Shown piece by piece: positions 46,080 to 54,770 of a stretch of DNA of 64,000 nucleotides. Source of the DNA: Desulforegula conservatrix Mb1Pa. GTDB taxonomy: Bacteria > Desulfobacterota > Desulfobacteria > Desulfobacterales > Desulforegulaceae. Both the position numbers and the translations under genes were made by a program. The notes under the pieces were generated by a model that saw only the letters and a program-made list of their open reading frames with translations, did not search any database and was not told the origin of the DNA. The DNA lies in the NCBI RefSeq assembly GCF_000426225.1, contig NZ_AUEY01000004.1, forward strand, positions 62,001 to 126,000, written 5' to 3'. Each line of letters begins with the position of its first letter. The stretch's first letter is position 1.

Positions 46080-47396
46080 TCATCCAGGACTCCTTATAGA
46101 CCTGTTCAAGCTCAAAGCAGGCGAGCTAAAATGTTTTGACAGATAAGCAAGCCCCGCCTTTCTTGCTCCTGCCCATCCTATTTCAGCGGCGATTCCCCAG
46201 GGAGAAGCTTTTTGGGCAAGTCTGTAAGCTTTCCACGGCCATTTCAGCCATGCCCACACTTTGCCAGCAGTCCCGATCACGGGCCAAAGTCTGCCGCCTG
46301 TAATCGCGCTGGTAAAATCCTTTGCCTTTCTCAGGGTTTTAAGTCTGACTCCGTAAAATTTTCCAAGCAAAGGATAATCCTCGGCCTTTCTGAATGTGCT
46401 TATCCAGTGCCGACCTCGTTCCACAAGAGGACCAATCGCAGCTTCTTCAACAGGGCGCTCCGATTCAGGAAAATATTTTCCGGAAATGATCCCGGCAGCC
46501 TCGACCACCGCAGCCTTCCACTCGCCAAACGTTGGATTTGACATAATGAGATGCCTGAAACTGATGAGCCTCTTTCTGAGTTCAAGAAGCTCAGGACTAC
46601 TAAGCTCTGAATTGACGGCATCTTCCTCTTCCTTATCATCCGCAGCCATGCTTAGGCCTTCAAGAGCGTTCTCAAGAGTCTCCTTCTCATCATCCGAAAC
46701 AGTGCTTTTTTCAATATCATAGGCATTCAGGGCAAGTTTACCCACAAAAAGATAAATGTCCGCAAGAAGGCATTTTGTCAGAAGAAGCAGAAGAAGCCTT
46801 CGCGAAAGATATGCAAGCCATGAAAAAGGGTCTGGAACAAGGTAAAGATTGAGTTTCAAAAGAACCTGAATCTTCTTTCTGTATTTCTGATAACATTTCC
46901 AGATCGCAGTGTCTGTGATGGTCTCGTAATAATCCAGGGAGTCCTTAATATGACGGATTCTGACAAACCTTAGACGCCAGAAACCAGGACGATCCATAAT
47001 TGATTCGAACCGTGAAAGGGCAAGATCAAGGCTTCTGGCGATTGAACCTATGCTGACCTCAAGCTCCGGCCTTTCAGACTCAGGATGATAGCAGGCCGCG
47101 ATTTCAGCCACAAAATCAGGAATATCCTTTAATTCCATTATTTCAGGAGAAGTTACCCCGAATATTTCCAGACATTTGTCCCTGATGATTCCAATGCCTG
47201 AATGCCTTGCCGAATTATTGGCGCAGCCATCTGTACAATCATCGATGCAGTCAGAAGCAAGAGTATCAAGCTCTGTTTTAAGCGCCCTTTTCCACCTGAA
47301 AATGCTGCCGAATCTCGCCAGAATGACCAGGACAACAACAAGCACAAAAACAGAGAAAAACGCCCATGAAATTTTAAATATAAGCAACCAGTCCAT
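46080..47396 (-). CDS. Membrane protein of unknown function with an internal duplication
   Basis: A 438-residue protein. An N-terminal helix (IFKISWAFFSVFVLVVVLVILA) anchors it; a second hydrophobic part is at about 195-222 (LSRRLLLLLLTKCLLADIYLF). Two related blocks are visible: residues 99-160 and 303-365 share a PESERP core (105-110 and 310-315) followed by E-x-x-IG and then a helical RRF/RLK segment ending near DSLDY and KAKDF. Three cysteines sit close together at C50, C54 and C58 (SDCIDDCTDGC). An acidic stretch lies at 235-265. I do not recognise a family. It ends 57 bases from the convergent COG2509 gene. Confidence 0.65.
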   Translation of the reverse strand: MDWLLIFKISWAFFSVFVLVVVLVILARFGSIFRWKRALKTELDTLASDCIDDCTDGCANNSARHSGIGIIRDKCLEIFGVTSPEIMELKDIPDFVAEIAACYHPESERPELEVSIGSIARSLDLALSRFESIMDRPGFWRLRFVRIRHIKDSLDYYETITDTAIWKCYQKYRKKIQVLLKLNLYLVPDPFSWLAYLSRRLLLLLLTKCLLADIYLFVGKLALNAYDIEKSTVSDDEKETLENALEGLSMAADDKEEEDAVNSELSSPELLELRKRLISFRHLIMSNPTFGEWKAAVVEAAGIISGKYFPESERPVEEAAIGPLVERGRHWISTFRKAEDYPLLGKFYGVRLKTLRKAKDFTSAITGGRLWPVIGTAGKVWAWLKWPWKAYRLAQKASPWGIAAEIGWAGARKAGLAYLSKHFSSPALSLNRSIRSPG

Positions 47397-47727
47397 GATT
47401 CACGCCAGATTGGGGATTAGTATTGATCTAAGGCCCGGCCAAATCATCAATCGGATAACCAATCAGATATAAGGTCAGGACATGTCAATTAATACAGTAA
47501 AAGGGAGACAGGAGATATGCAAATCTTTGATCAGAAAACGGGAATAAAAATGATGGACAAGAACAGGTATGATGTGCTTTTGATAAATTGTGTTTTTAAT
47601 TAATTCAATACCGATATTTTTAAGGAATAATAGTTATGATTTAGCAAAACATTGAATTCCTGTCCATTTAGTAACTTTTTTAAACAGAACTTAATCCAAA
47701 CATGAGCCAAAGCGCAAGAAGGAAAGA
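47397..47727. other. Intergenic region before the PEGA lipoprotein gene
   Basis: 331 bases. On the plus strand an ATG at 47517 follows GGGAG and AGGAG and opens a 28-codon frame (MQIFDQKTGIKMMDKNRYDV...) ending at 47603. It could be a small protein or a leftover of a longer gene; no relative is recognised. A/T content rises from here on. Confidence 0.35.
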
Positions 47728-48360
47728 ATGATGAAGTCGAATAGTAAAAAATGCCTCATAAATAATGTAAAATTTCTTTTATGTATTTTGTTATTCGCAG
47801 GTTGTGCAACTATTATTAATAGGACAGAACAAAGCGTTTCCATAAATTCCACACCTATAGACGCTATAGTACAAATTAATGGAAATGACGTTGGCAAAAC
47901 CCCTTGGACGGGATCAGTTTCTCGAAAAGATTCAATGCAGGCAACAATCAAAAAGGAAGGTTACAACCCTCAAATTATCAATCTGGAAGGACGCTTATCT
48001 GGCTGGTTCTGGGGGAATATAATAAGTGGGGGTTTTTGTGGGTCAGGAACGGATGCAATATCTGGAGGAGCTTATGAATATTCTCCAAGTTCGTATCATG
48101 TAGCTCTTGAGCCCATAAACAAAAATGAAAAGGTAGTAATTGAATCTCAATCTAGGCTCAAACGCTATATTCTGGCAAACTGGAGCGATATCGGATCAGA
48201 ATTGGTTTCCAAGCCTGCTGAAAGAGTCGATGCTCTCAGAGAAATTATGGGGTATTCAAACAAGCCTCTCCCAGACTTCGCAAAAATGATTAATACTGAT
48301 TATTTATCGAGTAAAGAACCAGATGAATTTGCAGAAAAAATGTTGCTTATTTCTAAATAA
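47728..48360 (+). CDS. PEGA-domain lipoprotein
   Basis: A 210-residue lipoprotein. The signal peptide ends in the lipobox LFAGC (Cys near residue 26). SVSINSTPIDAIVQINGNDVGKTPWTGSVSRKD is a PEGA domain, with the V-x-V-x-G-x-x-x-GxTP pattern found in surface-attached and S-layer-associated proteins. After it come a Gly-rich segment (GWFWGNIISGGFCGSGTDAI) and a C-terminal helical part. Codon use is more A/T-rich than the flanks. A second lipoprotein gene is convergent downstream. Exact function unknown. Confidence 0.75.
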   Translation: MMKSNSKKCLINNVKFLLCILLFAGCATIINRTEQSVSINSTPIDAIVQINGNDVGKTPWTGSVSRKDSMQATIKKEGYNPQIINLEGRLSGWFWGNIISGGFCGSGTDAISGGAYEYSPSSYHVALEPINKNEKVVIESQSRLKRYILANWSDIGSELVSKPAERVDALREIMGYSNKPLPDFAKMINTDYLSSKEPDEFAEKMLLISK

Positions 48361-48534
48361 GAAATACTGATAATGAAATCTATTCTACACTTAGGCATTG
48401 TAAAATAATAGTATGACCGAATATAAATCTTTATTTCAATATTTACTAAATAAGGCTATGTAAGGGGGTTATAGATCCTTATTATAACTCGTCTCCTAAC
48501 GAGTTATAATAAGAAAACTAATTGGGTTGTGCTA

Positions 48535-49440
48535 TTACACATCATCAATTCTAAATACAAAGTTATAATTTTTCACTACACCGTTGATTTCAAGGGGCAT
48601 AAAAATTGAGAATGTTTTACCCTTTACTAATACTACAGCTAACCCCTTGTCAGTTGGAAACAAAGGTTTATTTTCCCAGATCTTTGAACTTTCTATATAA
48701 TCTGACAAATATATCGAATCACTTATTTGGGCCGAAGGTGGGATAATGGCAATTGCTTGAGGTTTTTCCTTGTCAATTATTCTTACCCCAGAATGAATAA
48801 CTCTATGAGCAGCTCCATTTACATCAACAAATGAAAAAGAATCCCAATCAAGCTTAATTCTTCCACCCGACTTATTTGTAATATTAAAAGAAATCCCAGA
48901 CTGTTCAATATCAAAACGTATTGAAATATTAGAGTCTGAAAAATATTTATCTTTGTTATAAGAAGGCTTATGAAGGCTAAACTTATAATTAACAGGAGTA
49001 TTCTCATCACTTACAGGAGTATTCTTATTGGCCTCGGTTTCTGATATTTTTTTGGATTGTTTCAAAATTATTTTAATATCTTTAATTTCTCCATCAAAGT
49101 CACTCCTGCTACAGCTAAGACTTATTGGCTTAGACTCCCCCTTATTAACAGAAATAACTTTTCTTTGGGTTGTGTTATCTTGATCAACCAGTTGAAAATC
49201 ATAAGTGTTAACACAATCATATTTTGAATTACTTGAAAGATTGCAGGTAATAACAATATTATAGCCGGATGATTTAACCACAATGTTTTTAAAAAAGTTA
49301 TCGCCATTATCGGTTTTTATGGTTATATCTTCAAATTTTAATTCTGTTAAAGGCGGATCAGGATTAATTATCCTTTTCACCAAAGCTGCACAACCGTTCA
49401 AGACAAATAAACATCCAATAATAATGACAATTTTTTTCAA
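48535..49440 (-). CDS. Lipoprotein of unknown function
   Basis: A 301-residue protein starting at the TTG 49440 (MKKIVIIIGCLFVLNGC), which is preceded by AGGAGG; the open frame continues 35 codons upstream but without an RBS. The lipobox is VLNGC. The mature part has two beta-rich halves with similar topology: ELKFEDITIKTDNGDNFFKN... and a later DIEQSGISFNITNKSGGRIK...DSFSFVDVNGAAHRVIHSGV, the second resembling the immunoglobulin-like domains that carry surface or periplasmic lipoproteins. No family is recognised. A/T-rich codon use like its neighbour suggests both came in together. Confidence 0.6.
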   Translation of the reverse strand: MKKIVIIIGCLFVLNGCAALVKRIINPDPPLTELKFEDITIKTDNGDNFFKNIVVKSSGYNIVITCNLSSNSKYDCVNTYDFQLVDQDNTTQRKVISVNKGESKPISLSCSRSDFDGEIKDIKIILKQSKKISETEANKNTPVSDENTPVNYKFSLHKPSYNKDKYFSDSNISIRFDIEQSGISFNITNKSGGRIKLDWDSFSFVDVNGAAHRVIHSGVRIIDKEKPQAIAIIPPSAQISDSIYLSDYIESSKIWENKPLFPTDKGLAVVLVKGKTFSIFMPLEINGVVKNYNFVFRIDDV

Positions 49441-50001
49441 AACGCCCTCCTTTTTAATCCCCAATATCAACATTGCAGTATGCAACATAATGCTTATTCT
49501 AACAGTTCCCAAAGATCTAAAACTACACTTAACACATTTATTCAAATATTCCTGAAAGATGCTCGTTAACTTTTATCCATAACATAAGCAAATATCTTTT
49601 CACTGATAGATGCGTCAATACAATTTTTCTAATATCTAAGTGTTTTTAAGCAATACAAGCCGTAAAAATTTCGTATGTCTTATTGAGACATACTAATATA
49701 TAACATATGGAAATATTTTTTAAATTCACATGTCTTATGAAATTCAGTTTATGTCCGTGCATACTGTATTTGAGGATTAGATTTTCGATAAAAAGACAAT
49801 TTGCCCTCTCAACAGAAAACGATAGACAAAAACAGGCAGATTATGTTTCTGTTGAAAGCTTTAAGCATATTCTGACAGATCAGCTCCATTTCCAAATGAT
49901 AATAGCAAAATAGCCTTAAACAGGTGGAAAAAGCCGAGGCTGGTCGCGTTCATTTATGGTGCCTTGCTGGAACAAAACAACAAAGCAAAAAAGGGGATAA
50001 T
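49441..50001. other. A/T-rich intergenic region
   Basis: 561 bases between the divergent lipoprotein and transporter genes. An open frame at 49707-49913 has no ribosome site and no recognisable sequence, so it is not called. The last part (from about 49924) has the base composition of coding DNA but lies before the transporter start and matches nothing known. Confidence 0.45.
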
Positions 50002-51600
50002 ATGGAGATACTGATCTCATTTCTAAACCAGCAGCCGTTCCTGGCTCTGTTTCTGGTAATTGCCACAGGATATGCGTTAGGCTCAATAAATATCAAGGGG
50101 TTTTCCCTTGGTGTTGGAGCCGTTATTTTTTCAGGCCTTTTCATTGGTGCAATCGCCACCAAGAGCCAACCTCCACCTATGGTCGGCACACTGGGACTGG
50201 TCATGTTTCTTTATGGACTTGGCGTGCAGTATGGGAAACAGTTTTTCGAAGGTCTGACAGGCAAGGCAGGGCGCAAATTCAACCTGCTTGCCGTGATAGC
50301 TCTGATCGCCGCATCTGCCGTAAGCATCATAGAAATGTATGTGCTTAATACTTCCAATCCTTTGATTGTCGGTCTTTTCGCAGGGTCAGGAACAAGTTCC
50401 GCATGTATGCAGGCTGCCATGGAAGCTGCGAAAAACACCGAGCCTGCGGTCGGCTACAGCCTTTCATATCCTTTTGGTGTGTTTGGCGCCATCCTTTGCA
50501 TGTACGTCATGCAGCTTATAATAAAACCTAATATCGAGGCATCTTCTTCATCAAGACTTGAGCTTCTCGAGGTAGCCATCCATTCGGCAGATGTGATAGG
50601 ACGTCCGATCGGAGAAATAGTCCCTCGATTGCCTGTGGGAGTCCGAATTCTTCTGGCCCGCATAGGAAATGAAAACATGCATCCTGATCCCGAGCTGATT
50701 CTGGGCGCTGACGATGTTCTGTTTCTTGAAGGCATAAACAAGGCTTCGATTGATTCTGCACGCGAGATGCTGGGCAAACAGGCCACTGGCCGTCTTGTCT
50801 GTGATCGCAGCGACATCGATTATCTCCACGTTTTTGTTTCAAAACCCAATCTTATTGGAATGATGCTGTCCGATTTAAAGATGCCTGAAGGTATTGAAGC
50901 AACCATCTCCCATATCCAGCGCGGTGACTCCGAAATGCTTATCACACCAAGCATTACCCTTGAATACGGTGATCGTATCGGCTTGCTTGCAAACCGCAAG
51001 TCATTTGATGATTTGAGAAAATTCTTCGGCAACTCGATCAAGACTACAACCGAATTCAGTTATATTTCCCTTGGCATAGGAATGGTTCTGGGCGTTCTTC
51101 TGGGCGTTACACCAATACCTGTTCCCATGATAGGAACGATCAAGCTGGGGATTGCCGGAGGATCGCTCATTGTCGCTCTTATCCTCGGAAAACTTGGCCG
51201 AACCGGAAAACTTACCTGGACAATGCCGCTTTCAGCAAACATCACCCTTAGAAACTTTGGTCTTTCCATATTTCTTGCCCAGGTTGGAATGAGTTCAGGC
51301 GCTCCATTCATAAATGTGGTCAAGGACAGCGGATTTACCCTGATTATTGCCGGTGCATGCATTCTTTTGGCCCTCGCACTGATCCCTATGATTATCGGCC
51401 ATTATGTCATGCGGATTCCATTTGACGAACTACTCGGTATAACAGCCGGTGTCACAGGCAATCCCGCAATACTTGCATACGCTTACAGAACCGTCCCTTC
51501 TGACCGCGTGGAAATATGCTATGCGATGATTTTTCCTGCGGCCACTATCTTGAAAATCCTGATAGCACAAATCATGATCGCGGTCTTTGCAGGCGGATAG
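50002..51600 (+). CDS. Transporter with TrkA-C domains, AspT/YidE family
   Basis: A 532-residue membrane protein. The ATG at 50002 follows AAGGGG and starts MEILISFLNQQPFLALFLVI, removing 26 non-conserved codons of the longer frame. Two hydrophobic halves, each with about five or six helices and GT-rich motifs (TLGLVMFLYGLGVQYG; SLGIGMVLGVLLGVTPIPVP), flank two RCK_C/TrkA-C domains (about 180-260 and 270-350; IGRPIGEIVPRLPVGVRILL, LSDLKMPEGIEATISHIQRG). This is the AspT/YidE/YbjL duplication family (PF06826), which includes aspartate:alanine and other anion antiporters. The substrate is not evident. It is monocistronic. Confidence 0.85.
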   Translation: MEILISFLNQQPFLALFLVIATGYALGSINIKGFSLGVGAVIFSGLFIGAIATKSQPPPMVGTLGLVMFLYGLGVQYGKQFFEGLTGKAGRKFNLLAVIALIAASAVSIIEMYVLNTSNPLIVGLFAGSGTSSACMQAAMEAAKNTEPAVGYSLSYPFGVFGAILCMYVMQLIIKPNIEASSSSRLELLEVAIHSADVIGRPIGEIVPRLPVGVRILLARIGNENMHPDPELILGADDVLFLEGINKASIDSAREMLGKQATGRLVCDRSDIDYLHVFVSKPNLIGMMLSDLKMPEGIEATISHIQRGDSEMLITPSITLEYGDRIGLLANRKSFDDLRKFFGNSIKTTTEFSYISLGIGMVLGVLLGVTPIPVPMIGTIKLGIAGGSLIVALILGKLGRTGKLTWTMPLSANITLRNFGLSIFLAQVGMSSGAPFINVVKDSGFTLIIAGACILLALALIPMIIGHYVMRIPFDELLGITAGVTGNPAILAYAYRTVPSDRVEICYAMIFPAATILKILIAQIMIAVFAGG

Positions 51601-51687
51601 ATTTGACTCTTCCCTTGGCTCTGCGCTTTGAATAAAAAAATGAATGCAGATGCCAAGGGAAAAGACAGACTGATTAGGAAGATATGT

Positions 51688-51740
51688 GCCTCCGGCGGGT
51701 CGCTTTTTGAAAAAAGCTCCGCAAAAACTTTAGGATTCTG
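51688..51740 (+). repeat. Dispersed about 50-bp repeat, copy j
   Basis: A full-length plus-orientation copy, nearly identical to copy a: GCCTCCGGCGGGTCGC, TTTTTGAAAAAAGC, TCCGCAAAAACTTTAGGATT. It lies in the leader of the beta-lactamase gene, 60 bases before its start. Confidence 0.85.
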
Positions 51741-51800
51741 CCTGACCCTCGAAAAAAAACAGAGCATAGCTGCTCAAAAAACACACATAAAGATAGAGAA

Positions 51801-52583
51801 ATGAATAAATTCCTTTTTTGCGTTGCTATTTCCTTCTTTTTTGTTTTAGCGACCCAGGCACATAGCGAAACTTTTGTTGAAGATCCTGATATTTCAAATC
51901 TTTTCAAAAATAAAAAAATTAATGGAACCATAGTCATTGCATCTCTGAAAGGCGACAAGACATTTTGTCACAATAAAGACCGCGCCAGATCCCGTTTTCT
52001 TCCTGCATCGACCTTCAAGATACCAAACACGCTCATAGCTCTTGAAGAAGGTGCAGTGGCAGATGAAAAAGAAATTATAAAATGGGACGGTAAAAACCAG
52101 GAGATTCCAAGCTGGAATAAAGACCAATCCATGGAGACAGCTTTCCCATCTTCATGTGTCTGGTTTTATCAGGAGCTTGCAAAACGTGTGGGCAAAGACA
52201 AGTACGAGTTCTATCTTAAAAAAATAAAATACGGAAATGAGCAGGCTGGCCCCGAAATCACCACATTCTGGCTTAGTGGGGATTTAAGGATCAGCGCCTT
52301 TGAACAGATTGATTTTCTTAAAAAAGTCTATACCAGAGCGTATCCTTTTAAAACGTCATCATACGAACTGCTCAAAAAGCTCATGATTATTGAACAGACA
52401 TCTTCCCATACTATAAGGGCAAAGACCGGATGGTCACAAAAAGTTGGCTGGCTCACAGGCTATGTCGAATCAGGTGGCAAGGTATGGTTTTTTGCAACCA
52501 ATATGGAGATCAATACCCCAAAGGATCTTCCCCTTCGCCAGGAAATTACCTTTGAGGCGTTAAGGCTCAAGGGTATAATCTGA
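51801..52583 (+). CDS. Class D (OXA-type) beta-lactamase
   Basis: A 260-residue exported serine beta-lactamase that hydrolyses penicillin-like drugs. The signal peptide is MNKFLFCVAISFFFVLATQA. All class D motifs are present: STFK (S70-K73, acylation Ser and carboxylated Lys), SCV (118-120), YGN (144-146), the WLSGDLRIS segment with the conserved Trp at 157, and KTG (208-210) followed by W. Length is usual for the class. There is no transposase, integron or resistance gene next to it and its codon use matches the flanks, so it looks like an intrinsic chromosomal gene. Its activity spectrum cannot be read from sequence. Confidence 0.93.
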   Translation: MNKFLFCVAISFFFVLATQAHSETFVEDPDISNLFKNKKINGTIVIASLKGDKTFCHNKDRARSRFLPASTFKIPNTLIALEEGAVADEKEIIKWDGKNQEIPSWNKDQSMETAFPSSCVWFYQELAKRVGKDKYEFYLKKIKYGNEQAGPEITTFWLSGDLRISAFEQIDFLKKVYTRAYPFKTSSYELLKKLMIIEQTSSHTIRAKTGWSQKVGWLTGYVESGGKVWFFATNMEINTPKDLPLRQEITFEALRLKGII

Positions 52584-52649
52584 CTCGATCCAGCAAGGCG
52601 GGAAACCACACTGATAATGATCCACAAGCCCAAAAGCATGATCGGGATC

Positions 52650-54041
52650 TTATCTGCTTATCCAAAAAAAATTCTCCAGATGGAATTCGAACTGTTCTTC
52701 CCATCTTGAAAAGCCGTGGTAATTATCCTTGTGATGAAGCCTGTCTTTTGCAAGGTTTCTGTCTTTGAGCATGGAAACGTTCACATTGACAGTCTCGTCA
52801 GGGCTGAATGGGAGCTGGCTGTAAACATAAACGGCTCCGCCCACGCCGCCAAACTCGACAAACCAGTGATCCCCGACCTTCATTATGAGGGCGTTATTAT
52901 GAAGAATGCTAAGGCCGTCATCAATGGCGATAAGTCTGCCTTCCATTTTTCTTTTCTGATCCATGAATTCCGGGCGCCTGTCAGTCATGGCGTCCCTGCC
53001 AAGGGCAAAATACATCTCGCTGATTCGAGCAATATGCCGAATCCAGAAATCAGAACGCCTCGAGCTGTTGAATCCGTCTCCTGAAAAAAATTCAAAAAAC
53101 CGCTTAAGAAGATCCACCCGTATCCATCTTGCCACCATATTTCTTGCTTCAGATGAAACCATCTTCCATTTTGATATCTCCGAAAAAATCCAGGGATTCT
53201 TCCAATGTCTGACCGAAAAATACATAAGTTCAGGATTAATATGCTCTATTCCGAAGGATGAATATCTGTCCAGAATCATGGAAAGGCCCTTATCGAGAAA
53301 GCGGGCGTAACGTCTGTCTTCGAGCATTTTCATGAGCTTTGGAAGATAACTTATGAACTCGTCATCACCGCACTCAATGGCAGCTGAAAATCTCGCCTTG
53401 AAAATTGCCCTTGAAACCCAGGTAGAAGCAGATATGTCAAGTTCCGCTTGTTCGCCGGTTAAAAAGCCCTTGCCATATCTTTCGCAGGGGTTATTTGAAA
53501 GGAGATTTCTGTGTTCGAGTATGGCATTCATCCAGTCATGCATAGAAAGTCCTGAAATGCTTAACTGACTGATTTTCTTTTCAAGATAGAATCTTAAAAA
53601 CTCCCAGTTCTTTTTGCCAGTTTCAGTCGAAGCCTTATCATCAGGATCATATCCGAAATAAGCGGCAAGAAGCCCCCTGAAGCATCTGCGGAATTCCTTT
53701 GGCTCAAGCAAATAGCCATCGACTGACGTCATAAGCCTCTGAAAAAGCCTGTCATCCTCTATCAGAAGGTATTTACCATCTTCTAATCTCGTTGCAGCTC
53801 CCCAGCAAACAAACCTGGTCTCCCTTGAACCTTTTAATCTGAATGAAGACCTGAAAGATAAAACCGCATCACGTATCATTTTATCCGGCGGTTTTGTATT
53901 TGAGACATGGCTGAGCCATGAGTGGATTTTTTTTGCCTCTGTCTGTATTTTTTTTATGGAATCGTCACCAAAGCGCATTTCTCCCGCGACTTTAATATTG
54001 ATGGCGTTCAGATCGCTTATGAGGGTATTAAGCGGGTTCAT
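52650..54041 (-). CDS. zorC: EH_Signature-domain protein, ZorC-like
   Basis: A 463-residue protein starting at the ATG 54041 (MNPLNTLISDLNAINIKVAG), one base after the zorB stop. The N-terminal two thirds are helical. The last part carries the EH_Signature arrangement: RRSDFWIRHIARISEMYFAL, then a beta-rich KVGDHWFVEFGGVGGAVYVY with the conserved Glu, and a closing FEFHLENFF with the His. In type I Zorya systems ZorC binds DNA and works with the ZorAB motor and the ZorD helicase-nuclease. ZorD or ZorE is not downstream: a divergently placed beta-lactamase gene follows. The family call rests on domain pattern and gene order. Confidence 0.75.
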   Translation of the reverse strand: MNPLNTLISDLNAINIKVAGEMRFGDDSIKKIQTEAKKIHSWLSHVSNTKPPDKMIRDAVLSFRSSFRLKGSRETRFVCWGAATRLEDGKYLLIEDDRLFQRLMTSVDGYLLEPKEFRRCFRGLLAAYFGYDPDDKASTETGKKNWEFLRFYLEKKISQLSISGLSMHDWMNAILEHRNLLSNNPCERYGKGFLTGEQAELDISASTWVSRAIFKARFSAAIECGDDEFISYLPKLMKMLEDRRYARFLDKGLSMILDRYSSFGIEHINPELMYFSVRHWKNPWIFSEISKWKMVSSEARNMVARWIRVDLLKRFFEFFSGDGFNSSRRSDFWIRHIARISEMYFALGRDAMTDRRPEFMDQKRKMEGRLIAIDDGLSILHNNALIMKVGDHWFVEFGGVGGAVYVYSQLPFSPDETVNVNVSMLKDRNLAKDRLHHKDNYHGFSRWEEQFEFHLENFFWISR

Positions 54042-54042
54042 G

Positions 54043-54765
54043 CTACATTCCAAGTACGCAGTTACCAAAATCACCCCTGACAATGCCCTCTGTGGAAGGA
54101 CGATTTTCTCCTATGCCAAGAAATTCGAGTCTCATTTCAATTCGCCGACTGGCTTCCAAAGAGGATTTAGCAGAATTGAAGGAATATCCGCCCACCATGA
54201 AAAGCTCCCGGATCTGCTCACGAATTTCAGGAGCAAGCGGAATCTCTCCTGGAAGAGGATTTGCAAGAAGTGCGCAAAGAACCATCTGACTCCTCTGAAG
54301 TGAAAGATTAAGATTATACAGATATGTCCCCCTTGAATCAGCAAAACCCTCGACAACAACTCTCTTCAGCCATTTTTTACCAAGATCGTCATTTGCGACC
54401 GCAAGAATATCAGGAATAAAGGATCTCAGAAGTTTTGCCTGATCAGGAGTAAGTTTGTAACTTCCGGTCTCGAATCTGGCCCTTTCCCCAAAATCTATTA
54501 CCTTGCGTTCCTGATCCACGGTCACGCCCGGAAAATTAACTGTAATTTCCTTCATTTTGTCTATAAGGCTGTCAATGTCAGACTCCCTTGAAGTTTTTGC
54601 CCTTTCAACTTCCGTAACTGTCTTGGTTACAGCAAGAAGTGCTACGCTCATTACAACAAGAAAAAGAACCATGAGCGCTGTCATGAGATCGGCAAAAGAA
54701 ATCCAGAACGGCTTTTCAGCTTCATCCTCTGACCCTCGCTTTATAACTATACGTCCGCCCAGCAT
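54043..54765 (-). CDS. zorB: ZorB-like OmpA/MotB protein of a Zorya-type motor
   Basis: A 240-residue protein. A short N-terminus is followed by one membrane helix, FWISFADLMTALMVLFLVVM, in which Asp26 is the likely proton-carrying residue, as in MotB and ZorB. Residues about 95-235 are an OmpA-like peptidoglycan-binding domain (KVIDFGERARFETGSYKL, VVVEGFADSRGTYLYNLNLS). The ATG at 54765 follows GGGAGG located inside the end of zorA, so the genes are coupled. Together with ZorA it would form an inner-membrane, proton-driven motor that senses phage-induced envelope damage. Confidence 0.85.
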   Translation of the reverse strand: MLGGRIVIKRGSEDEAEKPFWISFADLMTALMVLFLVVMSVALLAVTKTVTEVERAKTSRESDIDSLIDKMKEITVNFPGVTVDQERKVIDFGERARFETGSYKLTPDQAKLLRSFIPDILAVANDDLGKKWLKRVVVEGFADSRGTYLYNLNLSLQRSQMVLCALLANPLPGEIPLAPEIREQIRELFMVGGYSFNSAKSSLEASRRIEMRLEFLGIGENRPSTEGIVRGDFGNCVLGM

Positions 54766-54770
54766 ATTTT

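Noticed and set aside
49707-49913. 68-codon open frame between the lipoprotein and transporter genes
   Set aside because: No ribosome binding site, no recognisable sequence and strongly A/T-driven composition; treated as chance.
51601-52583. The beta-lactamase as part of a resistance transposon or integron cassette
   Set aside because: No transposase, integrase or attC-like site flanks it; the neighbouring repeat is the genome's general intergenic element.
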